From: DATEEG01 sp035525055
Lineage (GTDB): Bacteria; Actinomycetota; Acidimicrobiia; Spongiisociales; ZC4RG35
Length of the DNA: 31,129 bases
NCBI GenBank assembly: GCA_035525055.1
Contig: DATLEZ010000150.1
Coordinates: 1 to 31,129, forward strand
Direction: 5' to 3'
The translations under genes were made by a program, and so were the position numbers. Every line of letters begins with the position of its first letter. The first letter of the stretch is position 1. The notes under the pieces were generated by a model. The model saw only the letters and a program-made list of their open reading frames with translations. It was not told the origin of the DNA and ran no database searches. Of this stretch, positions 23,463-30,809 are shown one piece after another.

Positions 23463-25010
23463 GTGCGCACTTCGAGCGGCATCGAAATCAAGACGGTCTA
23501 TGACGCCCCGGCCGATCCGGCGCGAATCGGTACGCCCGGGGAGTATCCGTTCACCCGCGGTCCCCATCCCACGATGTACCGGGGAAAGCCCTGGACCATG
23601 CGTCAGTACGCCGGATTCGGGAGCGCCGAAGACACGAACGCTCGCTTTCGCGACCTGCTCGGGGCAGGCCAAACCGGGCTTTCGGTGGCTTTCGACCTCC
23701 CGACCCAGATGGGCCTTGATAGCGACGACCCTTTGTCGGCTGGCGAGGTGGGAAAAGTCGGTGTCGCCATCGACACCCTCGACGACATGCGCCGACTGCT
23801 CGATCAGATTCCCCTCGACGAGGTCTCTACTTCGATGACCATCAACGCCACGGCCGCCATCCTGTTGCTCATGTATCAACTCGTCGCCGAGGAACAAGGG
23901 GTGGCAGTCGATCGCATAAGGGGAACTGTCCAGAACGACATTCTCAAGGAGTACGCCGCCCGGGGCACATACATCTATCCGCCGCAGCCGTCGATGCGCC
24001 TCGTCACCGATCTTTTTGCCTACGCCGGAACGGAGTTGCCTGCGTTCAACACCATCTCGATCTCGGGCTATCACATCCGGGAAGCCGGTTCCACAGCAGC
24101 GCAGGAGATTGCGTTCACGATCGCCAACGGCCTCTCCTACGTGCGGGCGGCCGTGGCGGCGGGCCTGGATATCGATGTGTTCGCCCCGCGGCTCTCGTTC
24201 TTTTGGAACAGCCACAATCACTTCTTCGAGGAGATCGCCAAGTTCAGGGCAGCTCGCCGGGTCTGGGCCGACCTGATGAAGAACCAGATGGGGGCCGTCG
24301 ATCCCCGATCATGGGCGATGCGGTTCCATACCCAGACGGCAGGCTCCACCCTCACTGCCCAGCAGCCGGACAACAACGTTGTGAGAACGACCGTCCAGGC
24401 GATGGCCGCCGTCCTCGGCGGGACACAATCTCTCCACACCAACTCCTTCGATGAGGCTCTCGGCTTGCCCACGGAGGCGTCGGCGCGACTCGCCCTGCGA
24501 ACTCAACAGATCCTCGCCTACGAGTCGGGACTGACCGACACCGTCGATCCGCTGGCCGGGTCGTACTTCATCGAGGCTCTCACCGATGATGTCGAATCGG
24601 CGGCGCGTTCCCTGATCGATGCGATCGAGAAGCGCGGTGGCTCCGTTGCCTCGATCGAGAGTGGTTGGATGCAGTCGCAAATCGAAGAGGCCGCCTATGT
24701 GGAGGCCAGACGCCAGGAATCAGGGGAGTCGATGGTCATAGGTGTGAACAAGTTCGCGGTGGATGCGATAGCTCCGGTGCCGGCTCTCGTGATAGATCCC
24801 GACCTCGAGGCGGGCCAGGTCGAGCGACTCGCCGATTGGAAGCGAAGCCGCGACCAGGGCCTGGTCAGCGCAGCCCTGGAGGAGATCAGCAAGGCAGCGA
24901 ACACCGTCGACAATCTTCTCTATCCAATGAAGGAGGCTCTGGTTGTCGGAGCCACTGTTGGAGAAGTTTCGGGTGCACTGCGCCGGGTGTTCGGGTCCTA
25001 CCGGCCGTGA
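23463..25010 (+). CDS. mcmA: Methylmalonyl-CoA mutase, catalytic subunit without B12 domain
   Basis: Interconverts (R)-methylmalonyl-CoA and succinyl-CoA with adenosylcobalamin. 515 residues form the substrate-binding TIM barrel only. The C-terminal cobalamin-binding domain (DxHxxG) is missing, so a separate small subunit, not in this window, is needed. The substrate-specificity residues are those of methylmalonyl-CoA mutase: Tyr49 in KPWTMRQYAGFG (isobutyryl/hydroxyisobutyryl mutases have another residue there; ethylmalonyl-CoA mutases read RTYAGHS), Arg177 in PPQPSMRLVT, and His202 in SISGYHIREAG. VQNDILKEYAARGTYIYPP and QNNVVRTT-like PDNNVVRTTVQAMAAVLGG are also conserved. It begins at GTG 23463. 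Its TGA overlaps the GTG of the next gene. With the carboxylase at 29031-31129 it completes most of the propionyl-CoA to succinyl-CoA route. Confidence 0.92.
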   Translation: MRTSSGIEIKTVYDAPADPARIGTPGEYPFTRGPHPTMYRGKPWTMRQYAGFGSAEDTNARFRDLLGAGQTGLSVAFDLPTQMGLDSDDPLSAGEVGKVGVAIDTLDDMRRLLDQIPLDEVSTSMTINATAAILLLMYQLVAEEQGVAVDRIRGTVQNDILKEYAARGTYIYPPQPSMRLVTDLFAYAGTELPAFNTISISGYHIREAGSTAAQEIAFTIANGLSYVRAAVAAGLDIDVFAPRLSFFWNSHNHFFEEIAKFRAARRVWADLMKNQMGAVDPRSWAMRFHTQTAGSTLTAQQPDNNVVRTTVQAMAAVLGGTQSLHTNSFDEALGLPTEASARLALRTQQILAYESGLTDTVDPLAGSYFIEALTDDVESAARSLIDAIEKRGGSVASIESGWMQSQIEEAAYVEARRQESGESMVIGVNKFAVDAIAPVPALVIDPDLEAGQVERLADWKRSRDQGLVSAALEEISKAANTVDNLLYPMKEALVVGATVGEVSGALRRVFGSYRP

Positions 25011-26371
25011 CGACTTCCGGGTCCGCTGTTCGATTCCTGATAATCGGCGCCGGGCCGGCCGGGACCGCCGCCGCCACTGCGGCGGCAGCTCTTGGAGCCA
25101 AGGTCACGCTCGTCGAGAGGCACGTGGTGGGCGGAGCGGCCCACCTTCGGGACTGCATCCCGTCCAAGACCATGACCGCCACGGCAGTCCGCATCGACTC
25201 GATGAGGAACGCAGCCAAGCTTGGCGTGTTGTCGGCCCCGGGCCACGTCGATCCCCAGCAATTGTCCGAGCGGATCCAGTCGATCACCGGCGACATCCAT
25301 CGGCGCTGGGTCTCGCTCCTTCGCTCGCAGGGCGTTGAGATCATCGACGGCACCGGCCGGCTCGTCAGTCCCAACGAGGCGATTGTCGACAGTGACACCG
25401 GAAGCAGGCGGGTCGGGTTCGACCGCTGCTTGATCTCGACCGGATCGGCCCCGAGGGTCCCGTCTTGGGCCAAAGTCGATGGCGAAAGGGTCTTGACCAC
25501 CCGCGATGCCTACGGTCTGCCCGAGATTCCCAAGCACCTGGTTGTCATTGGCTCGGGAGTAACCGGGGTCGAATTCGTCCATATCTTCGAAAGCCTCGGA
25601 TCGGACGTGACCCTGGTCGTAAGTCGCCAGCAGATCCTCCCTCATCGCGATCCGGAGGTGGCGGCGGTCCTCGAGGACAACTTCCTAGAGCGCGGAGTGA
25701 AGTTGTTGATTGGTGCCCGCGCCACCGCGATCGAACGAGTCGACGACGAAGTGCTCGTGACCTGTGACGACGGTCGCAAGGTCACCGGTACCCATGCTCT
25801 GTTGGCGATCGGAGCAGTCCCTCTCACGACCGATTTGGGCCTCGATGAACTGGGCATCGCCACCGACGGCGGGTTCGTGACGGTGGACGAATATCAACGG
25901 ACCAACCTCCCGCATATCTACGCGGCAGGAGACTGCACCGGTCAGATGCTGCTGTCGTCGGTCGGGGCGATGCAGGGACGGAAGATCGCCCGCCACGCCA
26001 TGGGCTTGCAGGTGGTGCCGATCGATTACTCGAAAGTGTCACAAGCGGTGTTCACCGAACCGGAGATCGCCTCGGTGGGCCTGGAGGATTCCGAATCGGC
26101 GGGTCAGGGTCGCAAGGTTCGCACCACCAAGGTCCCGTTCGCCGCCAATGCAAGGGCCGTCCTGCAGGGAAACCCGAGAGGGTTCGTGAAGGTGATATCG
26201 GACCCGGCAACAGGAGTGGTGCTGGGTGGCACCATCGTCGGCCATCGCGCCTCGGAACTGATCGGGATCCTGGCCCTGGCGGTGCAGGCAAGAGTCCCGG
26301 TCCACACCCTGGTAGAGACGTTGATGGTGCACCCAAGCCTGTCGGAGAGCATCTCCGACGCAGCGGAATGA
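25007..26371 (+). CDS. lpdA: LpdA-type flavoprotein oxidoreductase (one redox cysteine missing)
   Basis: FAD- and NAD(P)H-dependent enzyme of the flavoprotein disulfide reductase family; by analogy with mycobacterial LpdA (Rv3303c) more likely a quinone reductase than a lipoamide dehydrogenase. Start GTG 25007 overlaps the mutase stop (GTGA); the frame is open further upstream but only through mutase coding sequence. From this start it has 454 residues. FAD site: FLIIGAGPAGTAAA (10-23). Redox motif region: VGGAAHLRDCIPSKTM (41-56). The second cysteine (50) is present but the first is Ala45, so no disulfide can form. NAD site: HLVVIGSGVTGVEF. The second FAD motif is IYAAGDCTGQ. The C-terminal VHPSLSE keeps the His/Glu pair. 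Translational coupling to the mutase is notable. Confidence 0.85.
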   Translation: MTTSGSAVRFLIIGAGPAGTAAATAAAALGAKVTLVERHVVGGAAHLRDCIPSKTMTATAVRIDSMRNAAKLGVLSAPGHVDPQQLSERIQSITGDIHRRWVSLLRSQGVEIIDGTGRLVSPNEAIVDSDTGSRRVGFDRCLISTGSAPRVPSWAKVDGERVLTTRDAYGLPEIPKHLVVIGSGVTGVEFVHIFESLGSDVTLVVSRQQILPHRDPEVAAVLEDNFLERGVKLLIGARATAIERVDDEVLVTCDDGRKVTGTHALLAIGAVPLTTDLGLDELGIATDGGFVTVDEYQRTNLPHIYAAGDCTGQMLLSSVGAMQGRKIARHAMGLQVVPIDYSKVSQAVFTEPEIASVGLEDSESAGQGRKVRTTKVPFAANARAVLQGNPRGFVKVISDPATGVVLGGTIVGHRASELIGILALAVQARVPVHTLVETLMVHPSLSESISDAAE

Positions 26372-26376
26372 AGGCC

Positions 26377-26397
26377 CGCGATCCGCTATCCGCGATC
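26377..26397 (+). repeat. Heptamer tandem repeat (CGCGATC) after lpdA
   Basis: CGCGATC-CGCTATC-CGCGATC, three 7-bp units beginning six bases after the lpdA stop. It has the same period and the same gene-end position as the other heptamer arrays, but a different unit. Confidence 0.85.
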
Positions 26398-26421
26398 CGA
26401 AAGTCCGGCGGATGGCGGACA

Positions 26422-26441
26422 GCTCGTCGGACGAGCCGACG
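26422..26441 (+). terminator. Probable terminator hairpins after lpdA
   Basis: GCTCG-TCGGA-CGAGC (26422-26436) and the overlapping CGTCGG-ACGAG-CCGACG (26425-26441) are mutually exclusive perfect stems about 50 bases after the stop. No T-run follows. Confidence 0.4.
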
Positions 26442-26465
26442 AATCAGGAGGTGACGCTCAAGGCG

Positions 26466-26493
26466 CGTGGCACGCCGATCAACGGGTCTTGAC
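26466..26493 (+). repeat. 28-bp direct repeat, copy 1
   Basis: Contains TGGCACGCCGATC and GGTCTTGAC; 25 of 28 bases match copy 2 at 27244-27271. It lies about 140 bases before the YCII gene. The rest of 26494-26634 holds no gene. Confidence 0.85.
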
Positions 26494-26634
26494 CTACACG
26501 TAGAATCGGTGTCGGCCTCTAGCGCCACCGTCCTCCGGTGAGAATTCTTGCTGGCAGCTGTCGGATCCGGAGCGAGGCGTTCGTAGCAGGGTAAGGGGCA
26601 GCCGGAGGAGGCCGCCGGGACAAGGAGCCATGAG

Positions 26635-26973
26635 ATGACGCGATACCTGATCTCGTTCGATGACGGCGCGATGACCTTCCCCGAGGAGGAGACGGCCGAC
26701 GTGGCCGAGGCCGCGCACAAGGTGGTCCAGGAGGCCAAGAACGCCGGCGTGTGGGTTTTCGGCGGCGGGGTGGTAAGTCAGAGCGCGAGCGTCGTGGCCA
26801 CCGACGGGACGGTCACCGATGGCCCGTACCCGGAGACCAAGGAGGTCATCGGCGGATTCTCGGTCGTCGACGTGCCCTCACGCGAAGAGGCCCTGGAGTG
26901 GGCTGCCAAGATCGCCGTCGCCTGCCGGTGTGCACAAGAGGTCCGGGAGCTCATGCCCGACCCGAACGTCTGA
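26635..26973 (+). CDS. YCII-related (DGPF-domain) protein
   Basis: Small dimeric alpha/beta barrel protein of unknown catalytic role; family members often accompany ECF sigma factors. The ATG at 26635 follows GGAG at correct spacing. The 112 residues begin with strand RYLISFDDGA and include WVFGGGVVSQSASVV (about 39-53). They carry the family motif TDGPYPETKEVIGGFSVVD (about 60-78), followed by SREEALEWAAKIAVAC. Complete and of normal length. No sigma-factor gene follows in this window, which is unusual for the family, although a short remnant lies immediately downstream on the other strand. It is flanked by the two copies of a 28-bp direct repeat. Confidence 0.88.
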   Translation: MTRYLISFDDGAMTFPEEETADVAEAAHKVVQEAKNAGVWVFGGGVVSQSASVVATDGTVTDGPYPETKEVIGGFSVVDVPSREEALEWAAKIAVACRCAQEVRELMPDPNV

Positions 26974-26974
26974 T

Positions 26975-27214
26975 CTAAAGGCCCACCGCGGCCAGTTCAT
27001 GCCCACCGGCCTCAACCACTAGGTCAAAGCGACCAATCCGCCTCAGCCATTGACCCGCGGCCAGCAGGATAGGGGCCCGCCAGGGATCGGCGGCCAAGCC
27101 ACGACCGGCCAGTCCGAGCCGCGCAACGGTCGGCCCACCCACTTCGTCACGCTCGTCCGCGCCGGCGCCAGATTCGAGAACGGCTAACTGGTCGAACGTC
27201 GGCGACCAACCCAA
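26975..27214 (-). pseudogene. Short coding-like remnant, unidentified
   Basis: A 79-codon reverse-strand frame with coding-like third-position GC, reading LGLAGRGLAADPWRAPILLA then GRFDLVVEAGGHELAAVGL. It opens at TTG 27214 directly after an in-frame TGA and has no ribosome-binding site. It is therefore better viewed as the 3' stump of a lost gene than as a working one. It ends one base from the YCII stop. No family recognised; chance open frame in GC-rich DNA is possible. Confidence 0.3.
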
Positions 27215-27243
27215 TCACGAGTCAGAACGTCACGCCCACGCCG

Positions 27244-27271
27244 CATGGCACGCCGATCCACAGGTCTTGAC
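27244..27271 (+). repeat. 28-bp direct repeat, copy 2
   Basis: Second copy of the repeat at 26466-26493, three mismatches, in the same orientation 778 bases away. It lies just before the heptamer array at 27280. Confidence 0.85.
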
Positions 27272-27279
27272 AGCTCCTC

Positions 27280-27307
27280 CGTTCTGCCTACTGCTTACTG
27301 CCTACTG
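27280..27307 (+). repeat. Heptamer tandem repeat (CCTACTG) overlapping a stop codon
   Basis: CGTTCTG-CCTACTG-CTTACTG-CCTACTG, four 7-bp units. The last supplies the stop codon (CTA on this strand, 27302-27304) of the exported protein encoded on the minus strand. Confidence 0.88.
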
Positions 27308-28960
27308 AAAAGACACGTAACCCGGCACCGGGTCAAGCTCCAGCACCTCTTCCGGCGTCGCCCCTCCCCTAGGGGTGTCTTCGTCATAGAAGTTCTTCCA
27401 TCCCCAGGTGAAGCCGGCGTCCTCGGTCCCGGCCGTCAGCGCGTTCCACGTGTCGTACTTGGTCGGAAGCGGGCCTTGTCCGTCCATCTGGATCACTACC
27501 GCCAGTTCGGGCGGCGTCCTCACCTGGTCCCGATTGGTGATCATGTCGAGGCGGAATTGGTGGAGGAGCAAGTACTTCTGGGGCAGGTTCTGCTCGCGGA
27601 CCAGGGCAGCCAGCCAATCGACGACGGTGTTGATCTCGGCCGCATCGACCGATCCGATCTGTCGGAGGTGAACCTGATGGGGCTCGAGCTTCCACTCGGA
27701 GTCGAGGGCGAGGCCGACGTGTGGCAGTCGTAGGAACTCCTCGTACCTCTTGGCCTGAGTGAGGAAGTCGGTGCGACCCGGTTGGAGGTCGAGGATCACA
27801 TAGATACCGTTCTCCTGTGCCACGTCGATCCACGGTCGCAAGGTATCGAGGCTCATCTCCTCGGAGTAGTCGTTATCGGCACCGGCGAAGGCCGAGGCGA
27901 CGGTGGCGATGATCTCGAAGCTGGGCAGGACCGGTACCTCGTCGGCGTCATATCCCTGAGCGATCTCTGTGACCCGCTGGACCGATTCCTCGGCCGATTG
28001 CTCCCCGAGGACGCCGAGGGCACCCGTGGTCGGGTTGCCGTACAGCGCAACTAGGCGGCGGCCGGGGTAGAAGACCAGTCCGCCTCCTGGCAGTTCCGGA
28101 GCGGAGAGAAGGGCAGGCAACTGCCATTCGAGCAGGCCGGGGTCGAAGGCCCCGGCGACAACCGTCTGACTCGGATCTATGGAACGCAGGGCCGTCGCGG
28201 TCGAGTGAGGCGTGCGGAGATCGAGTGGATCGATTAGAAGGAGGGTCTCGTTTCGAGTCGCAGCCGCGGCGAGCACCGGAGCCAGGAGATCGGGTCGGCT
28301 GCCGTCGGCGAGCCAGACCGTGTCGGTCGTCGGCGCGTACGTAGCCACCCAACTCGCATCGGCCGTGACGTTCGCCTCAAAAGCACCTGCGAGTACGGCT
28401 GTTCCGTTCACTGTGCCCACGACAGCCCTTGCCAGGCTGAGAGACCCGGTGGCCTGGAGCACAGGCGCCCCACCAAGCAAGTCGGAGGTTTCGGTGAGGG
28501 CCTCCTCGATGCTCAAGGATCGAGATTCGGTGCCGGTGGGCAGCTCGGGGAGGTCGTCTCCTACTACGTACACCAAGCCCGCACTCAGCCGTTCGACCTC
28601 GGACGTGACCGAGCCGCTTTCCTCGCCAAGCACGAGTAGCGGACCACCGGCGGCTGCCGCCAGTTGGGCGCCGACCAGGAGCGTGCCACTTTCACCGCTC
28701 GCAACGACAACCACTTCGGCGCAGTCGAAGGCGATCTGCGAAGTGGCGAGTGAGAGTCCGGAGGCGTCGGTGGCGACGACCGAGTTCGTGGCGATCGTCT
28801 TGGGCTCGCAGCTGGGGGCCGAAGTGGTAGTCGTGACTTCGACCTCGCCTGAACCCGAAGGGTTTTGAATCGGGTCGATCGATCGAGCGAATGCCAGGGT
28901 GAGCGCTGCTGCTGCCAATGCAACAACGGACAACCGCAACACGACTCTTCCCGAACTCAT
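27302..28960 (-). CDS. Exported protein: wall-binding-repeat-like region plus glycosidase-like barrel
   Basis: 552 residues. Residues 1-26 are a signal or anchor helix, then a short Thr-rich linker. Residues about 60-320 show repeated alpha/beta units resembling cell-wall-binding repeat 2: GTLLVGAQLAAAAGGPLLVL, then a VERLSAGLVYVVGD strand, repeated with TVNGTAVLAGAFEANVTAD and LLIDPLDLRTPHSTATALR. Residues about 345-552 look like a TIM-barrel glycosidase-like domain: FEIIATVASAFAG, PWIDVAQENGIYVILDLQPG, HVGLALDSEWKLEPHQV, YLLLHQFRLDMITN and AVVIQMDGQGP. Acidic residues such as D and E in ALDSEW and Q/D in VIQMDG are candidate catalytic positions. It probably acts on wall or surface glycan. 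Both domain calls are by pattern only. No lipobox cysteine. Confidence 0.65.
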   Translation of the reverse strand: MSSGRVVLRLSVVALAAAALTLAFARSIDPIQNPSGSGEVEVTTTTSAPSCEPKTIATNSVVATDASGLSLATSQIAFDCAEVVVVASGESGTLLVGAQLAAAAGGPLLVLGEESGSVTSEVERLSAGLVYVVGDDLPELPTGTESRSLSIEEALTETSDLLGGAPVLQATGSLSLARAVVGTVNGTAVLAGAFEANVTADASWVATYAPTTDTVWLADGSRPDLLAPVLAAAATRNETLLLIDPLDLRTPHSTATALRSIDPSQTVVAGAFDPGLLEWQLPALLSAPELPGGGLVFYPGRRLVALYGNPTTGALGVLGEQSAEESVQRVTEIAQGYDADEVPVLPSFEIIATVASAFAGADNDYSEEMSLDTLRPWIDVAQENGIYVILDLQPGRTDFLTQAKRYEEFLRLPHVGLALDSEWKLEPHQVHLRQIGSVDAAEINTVVDWLAALVREQNLPQKYLLLHQFRLDMITNRDQVRTPPELAVVIQMDGQGPLPTKYDTWNALTAGTEDAGFTWGWKNFYDEDTPRGGATPEEVLELDPVPGYVSFQ

Positions 28961-28992
28961 CCCCGTTCAGGGTACGGTGCCAGGGACGGAAG

Positions 28993-29034
28993 GTCTGGCG
29001 TCTGGCGTCTTCCGCCTTCCGCCTTCTCCGCTAC
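28993..29034 (+). repeat. Heptamer tandem repeat (GTCTGGC / GCCTTCC) at carboxylase gene end
   Basis: GTCTGGC-GTCTGGC-GTCTTCC-GCCTTCC-GCCTTCT-CCGCTAC, six 7-bp units. The last contains the stop codon of the carboxylase alpha gene (CTA, 29031-29033). It lies in the 70-base gap before the exported-protein start at 28960. Confidence 0.88.
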
Positions 29035-30773
29035 TTCACAATCGCCAGGACGGCCCCGACAGCCACCGTATCGCCCGGTTGTACGCGAAGATCGACGACC
29101 TCGCCGGCGCTCGGTGAACGCACCTCGTTCTCCATCTTCATCGCCTCGAGGACGCAGATCGCCTGGTTGGCTTCGACCTTGTCACCGGCCCGCACGTGAA
29201 CCTTGACGATGGTGCCCTGCATCGGGGCTGCCACCACTCCATCACTGGCAGCGGCCGATGCCGCCCGGTCGAGTTTGGGCCTGACCCGTCGGGCCGCTCC
29301 GGCACCGACGCTGGGGCCGGAGTCGGGAGCCCAATAGGTCACCGCGAAGCGCCGGCCTCCGATCTCAACCGTCATGTCGTGACGGCTGACTTCTTCGTCG
29401 CTCGGGAGGGAAGGGGATGATGACGGGACCGGATCCTGAAGCACGACGACGTCTTCCATCCACTTCGTGTAGTGGGTGCCGGCCTCGAAGTCGGGATGGT
29501 CGAGGACTGCCAGGTGGGCCGGGATGGTCGTGGCGACGCCGGTGATCTGATACTCCTTGAGAGCTCGCCGGGCCCGGCGAATGGCGGCCGGACGATCGGC
29601 GCCCCACACCACCAGCTTGGCCATCAGGTTGTCGTAGTACTGACTCACTCGCGTCTCGGGACGGATCCAACTGTCGACCCGGATGCCGGGACCGGCCGGC
29701 TCCCGGTAGTCCGCCACCTGGCCCGGTGACGGAAGGAACCCTCTCAGCGGGTCTTCGGCATTGATCCTGAACTCAATGGCATGCCCGGTGGTCTTGACCG
29801 AGTCGAAGGTGAGCTTCTCACCGTCGGCGATCCGGAGTTGCCACTCGACCAGATCGAGCCCGGTCACCATTTCCGTGACGGTGTGCTCGACCTGGAGGCG
29901 GGTGTTCATTTCAAGGAAATAGAAGCGTCCCTCGTCGGGCTCGAAGAGGAACTCGACGGTTCCGGCGTTGACGTAACCACACGTCTCCGCCGCCGCCAGG
30001 GCAGCCTTGCCGAGCGCCTTGCGGTTCGCAGCCGATAGGCCCGGTGAGGGGGTCTCTTCGATCAGCTTCTGATGGCGCCGTTGCACCGAGCAATCCCGCT
30101 CACCGAGAAACACACCGTTGCCGTGTGAGTCGAAGAGAATCTGCGCCTCGATGTGACGCGGTCGAGGGAGGTACTTCTCGACGTAGACCTCGGGGCTTCC
30201 GAAGTAGGCGTCGGCTTCCCGTCTGGCTCCTTCGAAAGCGGCGTCGATGTCGTCCTGGCTGTCGACGACCCGCAGGCCCTTGCCGCCCCCGCCGTGGGCC
30301 GCCTTGATCGCTATCGGGAATCCATATTCCTTGGCCAATGCCGCGACCTGGGCCACGTTCGTCACCGGTTCGGTCGTGCCGGGAACTGTTGGCACTCCCG
30401 CGGCCTGGGCACTGCGTCGCGAGGTGATCTTGTCGCCCATTGCCACGATGGCATCAGGGGGCGGACCGACCCAGATGAGGCCGGCCGCCAACACGTCGCG
30501 GGCGAACTTGGCGTTCTCGGACAGGAATCCGTAGCCGGGGTGGATGGCATCGGCCTTGGACGCGCGGGCAACCTGCAGAATTCGAGCCGAGTTGAGATAT
30601 GACTCGGCGGCGGGCGGTGGACCGATGTTCCAGGCCTCATCGGCAATCTCGACGTGCAAGGCGTCACGATCGAGTTCCGAATAGACCGCGATGGTGCGCA
30701 AACCCATCTCCTGAGCAGTCCGAATGACCCGAACCGCGATTTCGCCCCGGTTAGCGATAAGGAGGCTGTTCAT
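29031..30773 (-). CDS. pccA: Acyl-CoA (propionyl/acetyl-CoA) carboxylase alpha: biotin carboxylase + BCCP
   Basis: ATP-dependent carboxylation of biotin and its delivery to the carboxyltransferase partner. Starts at ATG 30773 with MNSLLIANRGEIAVRVIRTA, the family N-terminus. Then come IHPGYGFLSENAKFA (about 79-93), the glycine-rich ATP loop AAHGGGGKGLRVV (about 160-172), ERDCSVQRRHQKLIEE, and FLEMNTRLQVEHTVTE (about 283-298) with the catalytic EMNxRxQVEH. The C-terminal 75 residues are a biotinyl domain with Lys546 in LEAMKMENE. Length 580 is normal for actinobacterial fused alpha subunits. The partner beta gene begins upstream on the same strand, 36 bases away. Propionyl-CoA specificity is inferred from the nearby mutase. 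Confidence 0.93.
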   Translation of the reverse strand: MNSLLIANRGEIAVRVIRTAQEMGLRTIAVYSELDRDALHVEIADEAWNIGPPPAAESYLNSARILQVARASKADAIHPGYGFLSENAKFARDVLAAGLIWVGPPPDAIVAMGDKITSRRSAQAAGVPTVPGTTEPVTNVAQVAALAKEYGFPIAIKAAHGGGGKGLRVVDSQDDIDAAFEGARREADAYFGSPEVYVEKYLPRPRHIEAQILFDSHGNGVFLGERDCSVQRRHQKLIEETPSPGLSAANRKALGKAALAAAETCGYVNAGTVEFLFEPDEGRFYFLEMNTRLQVEHTVTEMVTGLDLVEWQLRIADGEKLTFDSVKTTGHAIEFRINAEDPLRGFLPSPGQVADYREPAGPGIRVDSWIRPETRVSQYYDNLMAKLVVWGADRPAAIRRARRALKEYQITGVATTIPAHLAVLDHPDFEAGTHYTKWMEDVVVLQDPVPSSSPSLPSDEEVSRHDMTVEIGGRRFAVTYWAPDSGPSVGAGAARRVRPKLDRAASAAASDGVVAAPMQGTIVKVHVRAGDKVEANQAICVLEAMKMENEVRSPSAGEVVDLRVQPGDTVAVGAVLAIVK

Positions 30774-30788
30774 CGAGTGGTTCGTCTC

Positions 30789-30809
30789 ACTGGCTACTTC
30801 CTACTGATC
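30789..30809 (+). repeat. Weak heptamer-period sequence between carboxylase genes
   Basis: ACTGGCT-ACTTCCT-ACTGATC, three diverged 7-bp units directly before the stop codon (TCA, 30810-30812) of the beta-subunit gene. Degenerate; reported because of its position. Confidence 0.45.

Noticed and set aside
24665..25006. Upstream extension of the LpdA-like protein into the mutase gene
   Set aside because: It reads the mutase coding sequence in another frame; the GTG overlapping the mutase stop gives the normal FAD-motif N-terminus.
26975..27214. Possible ECF sigma factor gene beside the YCII gene
   Set aside because: The frame is only 79 codons, on the wrong strand for the usual pair, and shows no sigma region 2 or 4 motifs.
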